A DNA stretch of 64,000 bases, from the NCBI GenBank assembly GCA_035765415.1, contig DASTXR010000103.1:22048-86047 (forward strand), given 5' to 3'. Origin of the DNA: CADEED01 sp035765415 (GTDB lineage Bacteria > Pseudomonadota > Gammaproteobacteria > Steroidobacterales > Steroidobacteraceae). Positions within the stretch are counted from its first letter, which is position 1, and each line of letters begins with the position of its first letter. The position numbers and the translations under genes are program-made. Positions 8,529-17,452 of the stretch are shown piece after piece. The notes beneath the pieces are model-generated. The model did not search any database. It saw only the letters and a list, made by a program, of their open reading frames with translations, and was not told the DNA's origin.

Positions 8529-8939
8529 CTAACGTTCCGATGCCGCGATGGATACGTTCTGCACGCCGCCCTGGCGCACCTGGTCGATGACCTGCACCAG
8601 GACTCCGGTGTGCGCAGCCTTGTCCGCCGCCACCACCACCGCGTCTTCGGGGCGCTGCGCATGCAGGCGCTCGATGTTCGCGCGCACGGCGCGCACGTCG
8701 ATCACGCGGCCGTCGATAACGATCTCGCCGCCCGGCCGGATCATCACCAGGATGTTGCCGGCCTCCTTCTTCTCGGCATTCGCGGCATTGGGGCGGCTCA
8801 CCGTGAGCCCGATCTCCTTGACGAACACCGCGGTGATGATGAAAAAGATCAGCAGGTTCAGCACGAAGTCGAGCATGGGCGCGAGATCGATGCCGGTCTC
8901 CTCGCTGTGCACCACGCCTACGGTCCTGCGCAGGCGCAT
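8529..8939 (-). CDS. ExbD/TolR biopolymer transport protein (first copy)
   Basis: A 136-residue ExbD-type protein: short cytoplasmic tail, one transmembrane segment with the proton-relay Asp (DLAPMLDFVLNLL) and a periplasmic domain ending VSIAASER. The open frame continues far upstream but the ATG at 8939 overlaps the exbB stop by one base (TGATG), which fixes the start. It pairs with the second exbD immediately downstream; the two may form heterodimers inside the ExbB pore, which is inference. Confidence 0.93.
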   Translation of the reverse strand: MRLRRTVGVVHSEETGIDLAPMLDFVLNLLIFFIITAVFVKEIGLTVSRPNAANAEKKEAGNILVMIRPGGEIVIDGRVIDVRAVRANIERLHAQRPEDAVVVAADKAAHTGVLVQVIDQVRQGGVQNVSIAASER

Positions 8940-9466
8940 CAGTACACGAACCGGTCGGCGAGCCGATCCGTCTCCTGCTTCACGCGCCGGCGGAAATCGA
9001 ACACCGGGTACAGCCCGCTGATGCTGACCGCGAGGCCGGTGAGCGTGCAGATCATCGCTTCCGACACGCCGGTGGCCATGGAGCGCGCATCCGCGGAGCC
9101 GCGCGCCGCCATCGAATCGAACACGTTGAGCATGCCCGACACCGTGCCCAACAACCCGAGCAGCGGCGCCATCGGCACCAGCACGCGCAGCACGAGCAGG
9201 TTCGAGCTCATGCCCGCATTCAGGCGCGAGATCAGCGCCTTGCGGATCTGCATGGCTTTCCAGCTGACGCGATCCGGTCGCGACCTCCACGCCTGCACCG
9301 AGGCCCCGATCTCGGCGGGCAGTATCCGGGCGAAGTACCAGTAGCGCTCGATCACGATCACCCACATGAGGATGCAGGAGATGAAGATCCAGTCGACTAC
9401 CGGCCCACCCAGCACGCGCATTTCGGCGACCGCGTTGAAAGGTGCGAGCAGCGTCTCAAGCAGCAT
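8939..9466 (-). CDS. ExbB/MotA/TolQ proton channel protein
   Basis: A 175-residue MotA/TolQ/ExbB-family protein. Hydrophobic helices lie at about 20-40 (VVDWIFISCILMWVIVIERYWYF), around 90-110 (LRVLVPMAPLLGLLGTVSGMLNVF) and around 135-155. GLLGTVSGM is the family signature. The ATG at 9466 overlaps the end of the ttpC-like gene by 11 bases; longer in-frame sequence upstream is unconserved. This is the short channel subunit of the motor; the preceding gene is the long one. Confidence 0.93.
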   Translation of the reverse strand: MLLETLLAPFNAVAEMRVLGGPVVDWIFISCILMWVIVIERYWYFARILPAEIGASVQAWRSRPDRVSWKAMQIRKALISRLNAGMSSNLLVLRVLVPMAPLLGLLGTVSGMLNVFDSMAARGSADARSMATGVSEAMICTLTGLAVSISGLYPVFDFRRRVKQETDRLADRFVY

Positions 9467-10841
9467 TGGGTTTGCCCTCCAGGCGCTCGGCCAGCAGGCC
9501 GGTGCTCTGCTCGTCGAGGATCTGCACGATGGACTTGGAGATCGACTGCAGCCAGGCATTGGCGAACAGCAGCGGCACCGCGATGCCGAGGCCTAACAAG
9601 GTGGCGATCATCGCCTGCGAGATGCCGTTGGCCATCAGCTTCGGATCGCTGGAGCCCGACTCCGTGATGCTCTGGAACGTGAGGATCATGCCCACGACGG
9701 TGCCGATGAGGCCCAGCAGCGGGCCGGCCGCAACCGCCAGCCGCAGGAACGACTGGTATCGCTCGAGCTTGGGCACCTCCTTGAGCACCGCCTCGGAGAT
9801 ACGCAGCTCGACCACCTCGGCGTCCTTCTCCTGCTCGACGCGCTCTGCTTCGCCCTTGAACGTGGCGAGCACGCGACCCAGCGGGTTGTCCATCTCGGGC
9901 GAATTCGGGAACTTGAGCTGGGTGCGCACCTTGCCGCGCACCTGCGCGAGATAGAAGAGCTGGTAGATGGCCAGCCCTCCGCCCACGAGCCCGACGAGGA
10001 TGATGATGTAGCCCACGGCCTCACCCTTCTCGATGCGCTCCATGACGTTCGGCCGCTGCGCGTAGATGCTGAGCAGGACACCGCGGGTCGGATCGAGCGA
10101 TGCGCCCACGTAGCCCTCGGTGGCCTTTTCTACCCGACCCGCGGTGGATGTGAACTCCGAGCCTGGCTGGCGCGGCATCACCGCGAGCTGTTTCTGGCTC
10201 GGTAGATAGGACAGGTAGCGCCCGGAAGCGGTCGCATTGAAAGCACCGACGCGCACCACCGAGGCGTCGGCCGGCGTGCCCTCGGGCGTCACCACCTTCG
10301 ACTGGAAGCGGGCCACGCGGCCGCTCTCCGTCATCTCGCGCTGAAGCTCGAACCAGAAGCGCTCGAGGTCGGGCATCGACGGCAGTGACTTCGCCTGCGA
10401 GAGCTTCACGACAAAGTCCTCCCGGTCCGGGAACTGCGCGCTTATCAGCGAGTTGTGGACCACCGAGGAGAAATCGTTGGCTACCTGGCGTACCACGCCG
10501 AACATTTCGCCGAGGTTGCCCGCCTTGGCGTCGAGCTGCGTGGTGAGCTCGGCGAGCTTCTTCTCGTTGGAGTCGTAGGCGGCCGCGAGGCTGGCCCCGC
10601 GGGCCCGCTGAGCGGCCAGCGCAGCTTTCGCTTCGGCCAGCAGGGCCGCCTGCTGGTTGCGCTGCGTGAGAAAGCGCTGCTCGCGCTGCGTATTCGCATC
10701 CGCCTCGCGCTGGCGCGCCGAACGCGTCTGCTCCAGCAATTCATCGAGGCTGCCGGCCGCCGATGCGACCAGGCTGAACGACGAACCGCCGCACAACAGC
10801 AGCAACGCCGCGCACGCCACAAACCTGTTTCGTGATCTCAT
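9456..10841 (-). CDS. TtpC-type long ExbB/MotA/TolQ protein with periplasmic coiled-coil domain
   Basis: A 461-residue protein. A signal peptide (residues 1-28) leads into a long coiled-coil stretch (SLDELLEQTRSARQREADANTQ... up to about 120), then a periplasmic region, a transmembrane helix near 270-290 (VGYIIILVGLVGGGLAIYQLFY) and a C-terminal MotA/TolQ/ExbB domain with GLIGTVVGMI. This is the architecture of TtpC, the extra component of Vibrio TonB2 systems required for their activity. Start ATG 10841 overlaps the previous stop (TGATG); a GTG three bases earlier is also possible. Confidence 0.9.
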   Translation of the reverse strand: MRSRNRFVACAALLLLCGGSSFSLVASAAGSLDELLEQTRSARQREADANTQREQRFLTQRNQQAALLAEAKAALAAQRARGASLAAAYDSNEKKLAELTTQLDAKAGNLGEMFGVVRQVANDFSSVVHNSLISAQFPDREDFVVKLSQAKSLPSMPDLERFWFELQREMTESGRVARFQSKVVTPEGTPADASVVRVGAFNATASGRYLSYLPSQKQLAVMPRQPGSEFTSTAGRVEKATEGYVGASLDPTRGVLLSIYAQRPNVMERIEKGEAVGYIIILVGLVGGGLAIYQLFYLAQVRGKVRTQLKFPNSPEMDNPLGRVLATFKGEAERVEQEKDAEVVELRISEAVLKEVPKLERYQSFLRLAVAAGPLLGLIGTVVGMILTFQSITESGSSDPKLMANGISQAMIATLLGLGIAVPLLFANAWLQSISKSIVQILDEQSTGLLAERLEGKPNAA

Positions 10842-11665
10842 CACTTCACCTCTTTGGGAGCGCTGACCGGAACACTGATGAAGTCAGGCGCGGCCTGTTT
10901 CTTGGCAACCTTGAGGCCCGCCGTGATGGCTTCCTCGTAATCATCGTCGGCGATCCACTTGCGGGCGCCAGCATCCCAGTAGCCAGTCTCCGAGCCATCG
11001 AGCGTCTGGTAGAGCAGCGCCACGCGGCCGGCGCGCAGGAAATCGACGGTTCGCTCGTCCACCTTGCCCTGGTAGGCCTCGATGGTGCGGCCGTATTCGA
11101 TCTCGATCTGGTAGGCCTCGACGATGCGGCGATACTTCTCGGAGACCGACACGTCGGCGCGCGTCATCATCTCCTTGAGCGCCGCGATGCGATTGGCGCG
11201 CTCCTCGGGCAGGAACGGGATATCGAGCTTCACGAAGTCGTCGAGCGTCGTGACCATCTTCTGCATCATCGGCAGCGCTTCGCGCGACGTGGTTTCGATT
11301 TCGCCGAGCTGGCGCGTCATCGTCGCCATCTCGGTTTCCTGTGACTTGACCTGCTCGGCGAGCTGGTCGTTGTAAGCCTTGAGGCCGCCAATCTCGGCAT
11401 TGGCCTGGCGATATTCGGCCAGCATCGTCGACGCTTCGCCGTCGAGCATCGCGATGCGCTTCTGCGAAGCCTGCGCGGCCTGCTCGGTGCGCACCTGCTC
11501 GCCGATCACCGCGCTGATCTTCTCGGCCTGGGCGAGGGCCTGCGGCGCCATCCCTAACAAGCTGAGCACAGCACCCGCGACGCCCGTGCGCAGAATCCTG
11601 CGGGGCGCATGCGCCCTAATCATGCGGACCATCGCGCCATCGCACTGAGTTGGATCAGGTTTCAC
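10841..11665 (-). CDS. DUF3450 periplasmic coiled-coil protein, first gene of the TonB operon
   Basis: A 274-residue DUF3450 protein. An N-terminal signal (about 1-46, cleavage near ALAQ-AE) is followed by a coiled coil (residues 50-120) and a C-terminal domain with the family's W-D-A-G-A-R-K-W pattern (TGYWDAGARKWIADDDY). DUF3450 genes typically head TtpC-TonB2 operons; the function is unknown. The GTG at 11665 is chosen because GGGAGG sits seven bases upstream; an internal ATG at 11632 would also leave a complete signal peptide. It is divergent from the amidase array. Confidence 0.86.
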   Translation of the reverse strand: MKPDPTQCDGAMVRMIRAHAPRRILRTGVAGAVLSLLGMAPQALAQAEKISAVIGEQVRTEQAAQASQKRIAMLDGEASTMLAEYRQANAEIGGLKAYNDQLAEQVKSQETEMATMTRQLGEIETTSREALPMMQKMVTTLDDFVKLDIPFLPEERANRIAALKEMMTRADVSVSEKYRRIVEAYQIEIEYGRTIEAYQGKVDERTVDFLRAGRVALLYQTLDGSETGYWDAGARKWIADDDYEEAITAGLKVAKKQAAPDFISVPVSAPKEVK

Positions 11666-11729
11666 GCTTCGCCTCCCGAAATTGCTTTGCTGTTCGCGTA
11701 CATGAAGTCAGACGCTGATCAGGCAACGC

Positions 11730-11759
11730 CCCCTACCCCACGGCGACCGCGGGTAGGGG
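11730..11759. promoter_or_regulatory. Inverted repeat in the divergent intergenic region
   Basis: CCCCTACCC and GGGTAGGGG form a perfect 9-bp stem with a 12-base loop between the TonB operon start (11665) and the first amidase start (11812). It could be an operator, a transcript hairpin or a degenerate REP unit; nothing in the sequence decides. No convincing promoter boxes are visible in the rest of the 146-base gap. Confidence 0.45.
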
Positions 11760-11811
11760 AGCCGGGATTCACCGCGTCCTAGTGCACGGCTGCAACAACA
11801 ATGAGGTCGCC

Positions 11812-13365
11812 GTGCGCTTACTCCTGACGCTGGCTGCGGTGCTGACGATCTCGGCGGGTCGCGTCGAGGCAACCGAGTTCGATCTCGACACCGCAACCAT
11901 TCAAGACATCAACAAGGCGTTCGACGCAGGAGCGCTGACCTCCGAGAAGCTCACCCAGCTCTATCTAGACCGGATTTCGGCATACGACAAACGCGGCCCG
12001 AGGATCAACGCGGTCATCACGCTGAACGCGGCGGCCCTCACCACCGCGCGCGAGCTCGATGCCGAGCGCAGGGCGAAAGGGCCGCGCAGTCCGCTGCACG
12101 GCGTGCCGGTGGTGCTCAAGGACCTCTACGACACGAAGGACATGCCCACGAGCGGCGGCTTCCGGCCGCTCGCGAACTCACGGCCGCTGCTCGATGCAAC
12201 CGTGGTCGCGCGACTGCGCGCCGCCGGCGCGATCATCCTTGCCAAGGTGAACATGAGTGACTGGTTTGGCCGGCCGCCCCCCGGCGACCAGAGCACGGTT
12301 CTCGGACGCACCAACAATCCGTACAACCTCGACCTGACACCGGGTGGCTCGAGCGGCGGCACGGGCGCGGCGCTCGCGGCCGTGTTCGCCCAGGCCGGCC
12401 TCGGCAGCGAGACGGGAGTCTCGATCCGCAATCCGACGGCAAACAACAGCGTGGTGGGCCTCGCGCCGTCGCGCGGACTGATCCCGCGCGCCGGCCAGAT
12501 CATGACCTCGTTCACCCAGGAACGATGTGGGCCCATGGCGCGCAGCGTCTATGACGTCGCCGTGCTCACCGACGCGATTGCAGGATTCGACGCCGAAGAT
12601 CTGCTGACCATCGTCGCGCCGGGCCGTACACCGACAGCGTCTTACACCAGCTACCTGGATCCAAAAGGCTTGCGCGGTTCACGCATCGGCGTGTTCCGCG
12701 ACCTGTTCCGCAAGGGACCGCAGCACGCCGAAGGCATCGCGCTCGTGGAGAAGGCGATCGCACAGATGAAAGCGGCGGGCGCCGTGATCGTCGATCCGGT
12801 GTCCACCGGCATCGACCTGTTTCCGCTGCTCGACGAGACACGCACCAACTACTACGAGGCACAGTTCTCCTACGACCTGTACTTCCGTCGCCTCGGCCCG
12901 AACGCCGTGATCCGCAACATGGACGAACTCATCGAGGTGGGAGGCGACCTGGTGAAACCCAGCATCGTCAAGGCCTACGGCGAGTTCCGCACGGTCATGC
13001 ACCACCCGGATTTCCTGGCGCGACGCGACACGCAGGAAACGCTGCGCGACGAACTGGTCGCACTCATGGACAAGTACCGCCTCGACGCCCTGGTGCATCC
13101 GTTCAAGTCGCTGCCGCCGCCGCAACACCTCGCGCGCGGCGTCGAACAGGACAATCCACTGAGCTCGGTCACCGGGCTTCCGGCGCTGCTGGTGCCGGCC
13201 GGCTACACGCGCAAGGAAAACGGCCCGATCGCCATCGAGTTTCTCGGCCGGCCCTTCAGCGAGCCCGTGCTGTTCCGGCTGGCATTCGCCTACGAACAGC
13301 AATCGAAGAATCGCAAGACACCGGCCAGCACCCCGCCGCTGCCGGCGGAACACCTGGCGTACTGA
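11812..13365 (+). CDS. Exported amidase-signature hydrolase (amidase 1)
   Basis: A 517-residue AS-family enzyme that hydrolyses C-N amide bonds; the substrate is unknown. A signal peptide covers residues 1-20 (RVEA-TEF). The Ser-cisSer-Lys triad is intact: Lys103 in VVLKDLYDT, Ser180 in PGGSSGGTG, nucleophile Ser204 in SETGVSIRNP. The usual GGSIR reads GVSIR, so the oxyanion loop is unusual. The N-terminal pattern (TIQDINKAFDAGALTSEKLTQLYLDRI) resembles bacterial peptide amidases. Start GTG at 11812 follows TGAGGT; a GTG at 11782 has no ribosome-binding site. First of four same-strand amidases; the next starts 14 bases later. Confidence 0.88.
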   Translation: MRLLLTLAAVLTISAGRVEATEFDLDTATIQDINKAFDAGALTSEKLTQLYLDRISAYDKRGPRINAVITLNAAALTTARELDAERRAKGPRSPLHGVPVVLKDLYDTKDMPTSGGFRPLANSRPLLDATVVARLRAAGAIILAKVNMSDWFGRPPPGDQSTVLGRTNNPYNLDLTPGGSSGGTGAALAAVFAQAGLGSETGVSIRNPTANNSVVGLAPSRGLIPRAGQIMTSFTQERCGPMARSVYDVAVLTDAIAGFDAEDLLTIVAPGRTPTASYTSYLDPKGLRGSRIGVFRDLFRKGPQHAEGIALVEKAIAQMKAAGAVIVDPVSTGIDLFPLLDETRTNYYEAQFSYDLYFRRLGPNAVIRNMDELIEVGGDLVKPSIVKAYGEFRTVMHHPDFLARRDTQETLRDELVALMDKYRLDALVHPFKSLPPPQHLARGVEQDNPLSSVTGLPALLVPAGYTRKENGPIAIEFLGRPFSEPVLFRLAFAYEQQSKNRKTPASTPPLPAEHLAY

Positions 13366-13378
13366 CAACGAGGTTCAC

Positions 13379-15439
13379 ATGTACTCACGGCACACTCGCC
13401 GCACGGCGCGCGCTTTCATCGCATGCATTGCACTGGTCATTGTGGCCGCACACGCGGTCGCGGCGCCCTTCGAACTGGTGGAAGCGAAGATCAGCGACAT
13501 CCAGCGGGCCCTGCTCGCGCGTGACATCACCACCGTCGAACTGGTCGAGGCCTATCTATCCCGCATCAAGGCGTTCAACGGTCGATGCGTGAACGAGCCG
13601 CAGGGAATTCTCGGGCCGGTGACCACCATTCCGAATGCAGGGCAGATCAACGCATTGACCACGCTCAACCTGCGGCCCAGGGCGCTCAGGCGATGGAAGT
13701 TCGACGCGCGCAAGGCGCGCAGCATGACCGACAAGCTGGACGCGAGCCCGGATATGCCCGATGCGCTGGAAGTGGCGCGCGCGCAGGACGAGATCCTCGA
13801 GAGCAGCGGCAAGCTCGCCGGCCCGCTGCACGGCGCCGTGCTCGCCATCAAGGACCAGTTCGACACCTTCGACCTGCGCACCACCTCGGGTGCCGATGCG
13901 TTCTACGCCAACGATCGTCCCCCGGACGACGCGTCGTTCGTGAAGAAGCTGCGCGAAGCCGGCGCAATCATTCTCGCCAAGGCCAACATGGGTGAATACG
14001 CGGCGGGTGCGCGCAGTTCCTTTGGCGGCACGCTCTGCAATCCTTACGACACCGAGCGCAGTCCCGGCGGTTCCAGCGGCGGCTCCGGATCGGCGGTTGC
14101 CGCCAACCTGGTCACCTGCGCCATCGCCGAAGAATCCGGCCCCTCCATTCGAAGCCCCGCGAAGAACAACAACGTGGTCGGTATCTCGCCGACGCAGGAA
14201 CTGGTGAGCCGCGATGGCATGGTGCCTGCGTCGTTCATGAACGATCGCGTGGGACCGATCTGCCGCAACGTCGAGGATGCCGCGAAGATTCTCGACGCCT
14301 TTGCGGGTTATGACCCGGCCGATGAGCTGACCGTGTTCAGCGTCGGTCGCGTGCCGGACCAGCCTTACGCGAGCTTTGCGATGACGCCCGAGGGCCAGCC
14401 GCTCAAGGGCCTGCGCATCGGCGTACTGCGCGAATACATGGACAAGAAGCTGTTCACGCCAGCCGATGCCGAGAGCATCGACATCATCGAGAAATCACTG
14501 CCGACGCTTGCGAAGTTGGGCGCCGAGGTCGTGGACCCGGGCGAAGGCGGCGCGCTGTTCCAGAGCTGCCTCGCGAAGTACGACCCGCATGTGCACCAGG
14601 CCAAGTTCATCAGGCAGTACAAGGATCTCTTTCCGTTCGACGACCAGGGAAAGCCGAAAGGCGACCACGTCGCCGTGCTGGTCGACCTCTTCTTTGATCA
14701 GAGCAGATTTCCGGAAGGCCCGAGCATTCGCGGCCTGGGACCCGCCCAGACTCTCGGCGACCGAAAGTACGTGCTGAATCGATATCTGCGCGAGCGCGGC
14801 GACAAGAACATCAGGAGCATCGATGACCTCATCGCCAAGTCCAACTTCTACACGCCAGGCGTGGGGTACCAGGACAAGAAGCAGACGCTCGTCACGCGCA
14901 ACGAGGAAATGACGCTCGACGTCGAAGGGCGGTTGCAGCTTCGCTTCGCCGTGCAGCAGATCGGCATGCAATGTTTTGCGCAACTCGGCCTCGACGCCGT
15001 CACCTACCCCACGGGAAACGTTCCCGCGCCGAAGCTCGGTGCGCCGAACGAGCCCACCGTGAACGGCCGGCCGGCCAACGCCTGGTCGTTCCTGGGCCAG
15101 CAGGGATTCCCCACGATTTCGGTGCCCGCGGGCTTCACCACTCAGGTCTACGACCGCATCCCCGATCCCGATGCGCCGAAACCCGCATCGCCTCCCGCAG
15201 GCGGTGGTGAAGGCGGCAACAACGAGCCCAGCAAGCTGGTCGGGCCCGTCGCTGCACGCCTGCCCGTGGGCATCGATTTTTTGGGACGGCCATTTGCCGA
15301 ACCCACGCTGCTGCGAATTGCAGCCGCATATGAAAACGCCACCCGGCATCGCGTCGTGCCGCCGGGCTTCGGTTCGCTGCCCGTCGCTGGACGTGCGGGG
15401 ACAGATTTGAAATCCGTCCCCACACGCGTATCGCGCTAG
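13379..15439 (+). CDS. Exported large amidase-signature hydrolase (amidase 2)
   Basis: A 686-residue AS-family enzyme, longer than the usual 450-550 owing to an N-terminal region (residues 70-140) and a C-terminal Gly/Pro-rich insert (about 595-620). A signal peptide covers 1-29 (HAVAA-PF). Triad: Lys158 in LAIKDQFDT, Ser232 in PGGSSGGSG, nucleophile Ser256 in ESGPSIRSP. It is a close paralogue of amidase 3, with shared stretches such as TTSGADAFYANDRPPDDA. The last 20 or so residues are encoded by a REP-like palindrome (see 15392-15426), so the native C-terminus has probably been altered. ATG start follows an ACGAGG site. Confidence 0.88.
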   Translation: MYSRHTRRTARAFIACIALVIVAAHAVAAPFELVEAKISDIQRALLARDITTVELVEAYLSRIKAFNGRCVNEPQGILGPVTTIPNAGQINALTTLNLRPRALRRWKFDARKARSMTDKLDASPDMPDALEVARAQDEILESSGKLAGPLHGAVLAIKDQFDTFDLRTTSGADAFYANDRPPDDASFVKKLREAGAIILAKANMGEYAAGARSSFGGTLCNPYDTERSPGGSSGGSGSAVAANLVTCAIAEESGPSIRSPAKNNNVVGISPTQELVSRDGMVPASFMNDRVGPICRNVEDAAKILDAFAGYDPADELTVFSVGRVPDQPYASFAMTPEGQPLKGLRIGVLREYMDKKLFTPADAESIDIIEKSLPTLAKLGAEVVDPGEGGALFQSCLAKYDPHVHQAKFIRQYKDLFPFDDQGKPKGDHVAVLVDLFFDQSRFPEGPSIRGLGPAQTLGDRKYVLNRYLRERGDKNIRSIDDLIAKSNFYTPGVGYQDKKQTLVTRNEEMTLDVEGRLQLRFAVQQIGMQCFAQLGLDAVTYPTGNVPAPKLGAPNEPTVNGRPANAWSFLGQQGFPTISVPAGFTTQVYDRIPDPDAPKPASPPAGGGEGGNNEPSKLVGPVAARLPVGIDFLGRPFAEPTLLRIAAAYENATRHRVVPPGFGSLPVAGRAGTDLKSVPTRVSR
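15392..15426. repeat. REP-like palindrome inside the 3' end of amidase 2
   Basis: Two 17-base arms, CGTGCGGGGACAGATTT and AAATCCGTCCCCACACG, separated by one base, match at 15 positions, and the two mismatches are G-U-compatible in RNA. The GGGGACAGATTT core is widespread as REP-like repeats in gammaproteobacterial genomes. Read in frame it gives GTDLKSVPT, the peptide commonly seen when such repeats are translated. Confidence 0.75.
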
Positions 15440-15448
15440 GAGAACGCC

Positions 15449-17452
15449 ATGCACAAGATCCTCGTCCTGCTCTTCACCACGTTGTTAGTGTCGTGCGCGA
15501 GCGCACCGCCTCCGGCGCCGCCCCCGCCGCCCGCAAAGTTCACGGTGCTGGAGGCTCGCATCAGTGACATCCAGACCGCGTTGCTCGGCCGGCAACTCAC
15601 CACCGTGGAATTGGTCGAGCGATACCTCGCGCGTATCAAGGCGTACAACGGCACCTGCGTGCTCGAGCCGGAAGGCATTCTCGGTCCCATCGCCACCATC
15701 AGGAACGCTGGACAGATCAACGCGCTGCAAACCCTCAACCTGCGCCCCGCGGCACGCAAGGCGCACGGCTTCGATGAACGCAAGGCGCGCAGCATGACGG
15801 ACAGGGTGGACGCGGACCCGGCCATGCCCGATGCGCTGGAAATCGCGGCGGCACAGGACGCGGAATTCGCGAAGACGGGGAAGCTGGTCGGCCCGCTGCA
15901 CGGCGTCGTCATGTCCATCAAGGATCAGTACGACACCTTCGACATGCGCACCACTTCGGGCGCGGATGCGTTCTACGCCAACGATCGGCCACCCGACGAC
16001 GCAACCTTCATCAAGCGGCTGCGCGAGGCCGGCGCGATCATCCTCGCCAAGTCGAATCTCGGCGAATACGCTTCGGGTATTCCGCGCAGCTCGTTCGGCG
16101 GCACCTTCTGCAATCCGTACGACACCGAGCGCAGTCCCTCGGGCTCGAGCTCGGGCAGCGGTTCTTCGGTCGCCGCCAATCTCGTGACCTGCGCCATCGC
16201 CGAGGAAACCGGTTCGTCGATCCGCGGCCCGGCGCGCGCCAACAACGCGGTGGGCCTCGCGCCCACGCAGGAGCTCGTGAGCCGCGACGGCATGATCGGC
16301 GCCGGCATTCACACGCGCGTCGGACCTATCTGCCGCACCGTCGAAGACGTCGCGAGGATCATGGACGTGATCGCCGGTTACGATCCCAAGGACGAGCTCA
16401 CCGTATTCAGCGTGGGCCGCACGCCGGCGAAGCCGTACGCAAGCTTCGCGAAGTCGGGTCGCCTCGACGGGCTGAAGATCGGCGTGATGCGCGAATACAT
16501 GGACAAGAAGCTGTTCACGGACATGGATGCCGAGACCATCGACATCGTGGATCGTGCGGTCGGCGACATGCGCAAGCTGGGCGCCGCCGTCGTCGATCCG
16601 GGCGCGGGCGGCGGCCTCTTCACGCGCTGCATCCGCAAGTACAACCCGCAGGTGCACAACCGGCTGTTCACGCGGCAATACCCGAAGTTGTTTCCCGTGA
16701 GCGCCAAGGGTGAACCGCAAGGCGATCATCTGGCCAAACTACTGGACATGAGTTTCGATCCCTCGCAGGTGCCGGCCGAGCTCACGATCCGCGACTTTGG
16801 TGGCGCCCAGGCAGTGGGCGAAGGCCGCTTCATGATGAACAAGTACCTGCGCGAGCGCGGCGATGCAGCCATCCGCACCAACGCCGACCTGGTGCAGAAG
16901 GCGCAGTTCCATCAGGACCCGCAGTTTCCCGATCGCAAGGCGAGCCGCGCCAACGCCGAGAAGGCGGTCGAGCTGGACACGGCCGATCGCATGCTCCGCC
17001 GATTCGCCATCCAGCAGATGGTCCTGCAGTGCATGCAGGAGCTGGGGCTCGACGCCATCGTGTATCCGAGCAGCAACCTGCCGCCGGCGAAACTCGGCGC
17101 GCCACCCGAACCTTCGGTGAACGGCCGCGGCGGCTCGTGGAGCTTCCTCGGCCAGCAGGGATTTCCCGCCATCACCGTGCCGGCCGGATTCACCACCGTG
17201 GTCTACGACCGCGTGCGCGATCCCGGCGCTCCGATCGTGCAGCCTTCGGGCGGTGGCGGCGGCGATGCGAACGTGAGCACCGAGGGCACGCACATCGAGG
17301 GGCCGATACCCGCCAAACTACCCGTGGGCGTCGACATCGTGGGGCGGCCGTTCGCGGAGCCCCTGCTGTTCCAGATCGCGGCGGCCTACGAAGCCGCCAC
17401 GCGACACCGCTCGTCGCCGAATGGCTTCGGGCCCCTGCCACAAGAGCGCTGA
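15449..17452 (+). CDS. Lipoprotein amidase-signature hydrolase (amidase 3)
   Basis: A 667-residue AS-family enzyme. The N-terminus MHKILVLLFTTLLVSC has a lipobox, so Cys16 would be lipidated and the enzyme membrane-anchored; a Pro-rich linker follows. Triad: Lys158 in MSIKDQYDT, Ser233 in PSGSSSGSG, nucleophile Ser257 in EETGSSIRGP. It is a tandem duplicate of amidase 2, with near-identical spacing of all motifs. AGGAG lies nine bases before the ATG. Membrane anchoring distinguishes it from its paralogue, suggesting a different location for a similar activity (inference). Confidence 0.88.
   Translation: MHKILVLLFTTLLVSCASAPPPAPPPPPAKFTVLEARISDIQTALLGRQLTTVELVERYLARIKAYNGTCVLEPEGILGPIATIRNAGQINALQTLNLRPAARKAHGFDERKARSMTDRVDADPAMPDALEIAAAQDAEFAKTGKLVGPLHGVVMSIKDQYDTFDMRTTSGADAFYANDRPPDDATFIKRLREAGAIILAKSNLGEYASGIPRSSFGGTFCNPYDTERSPSGSSSGSGSSVAANLVTCAIAEETGSSIRGPARANNAVGLAPTQELVSRDGMIGAGIHTRVGPICRTVEDVARIMDVIAGYDPKDELTVFSVGRTPAKPYASFAKSGRLDGLKIGVMREYMDKKLFTDMDAETIDIVDRAVGDMRKLGAAVVDPGAGGGLFTRCIRKYNPQVHNRLFTRQYPKLFPVSAKGEPQGDHLAKLLDMSFDPSQVPAELTIRDFGGAQAVGEGRFMMNKYLRERGDAAIRTNADLVQKAQFHQDPQFPDRKASRANAEKAVELDTADRMLRRFAIQQMVLQCMQELGLDAIVYPSSNLPPAKLGAPPEPSVNGRGGSWSFLGQQGFPAITVPAGFTTVVYDRVRDPGAPIVQPSGGGGGDANVSTEGTHIEGPIPAKLPVGVDIVGRPFAEPLLFQIAAAYEAATRHRSSPNGFGPLPQER

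Noticed and set aside
7521..9344. Plus-strand open frame of 607 codons
   Set aside because: Antisense to tonB, both exbD and exbB, each of which has clear family motifs.
15180..15240. Gly-rich stretches in amidases 2, 3, 6 and 7 as tandem repeats or CRISPR-like units
   Set aside because: They are short in-frame Gly/Pro/Ala loops with no repeat-spacer structure. No CRISPR array was seen anywhere in the window.
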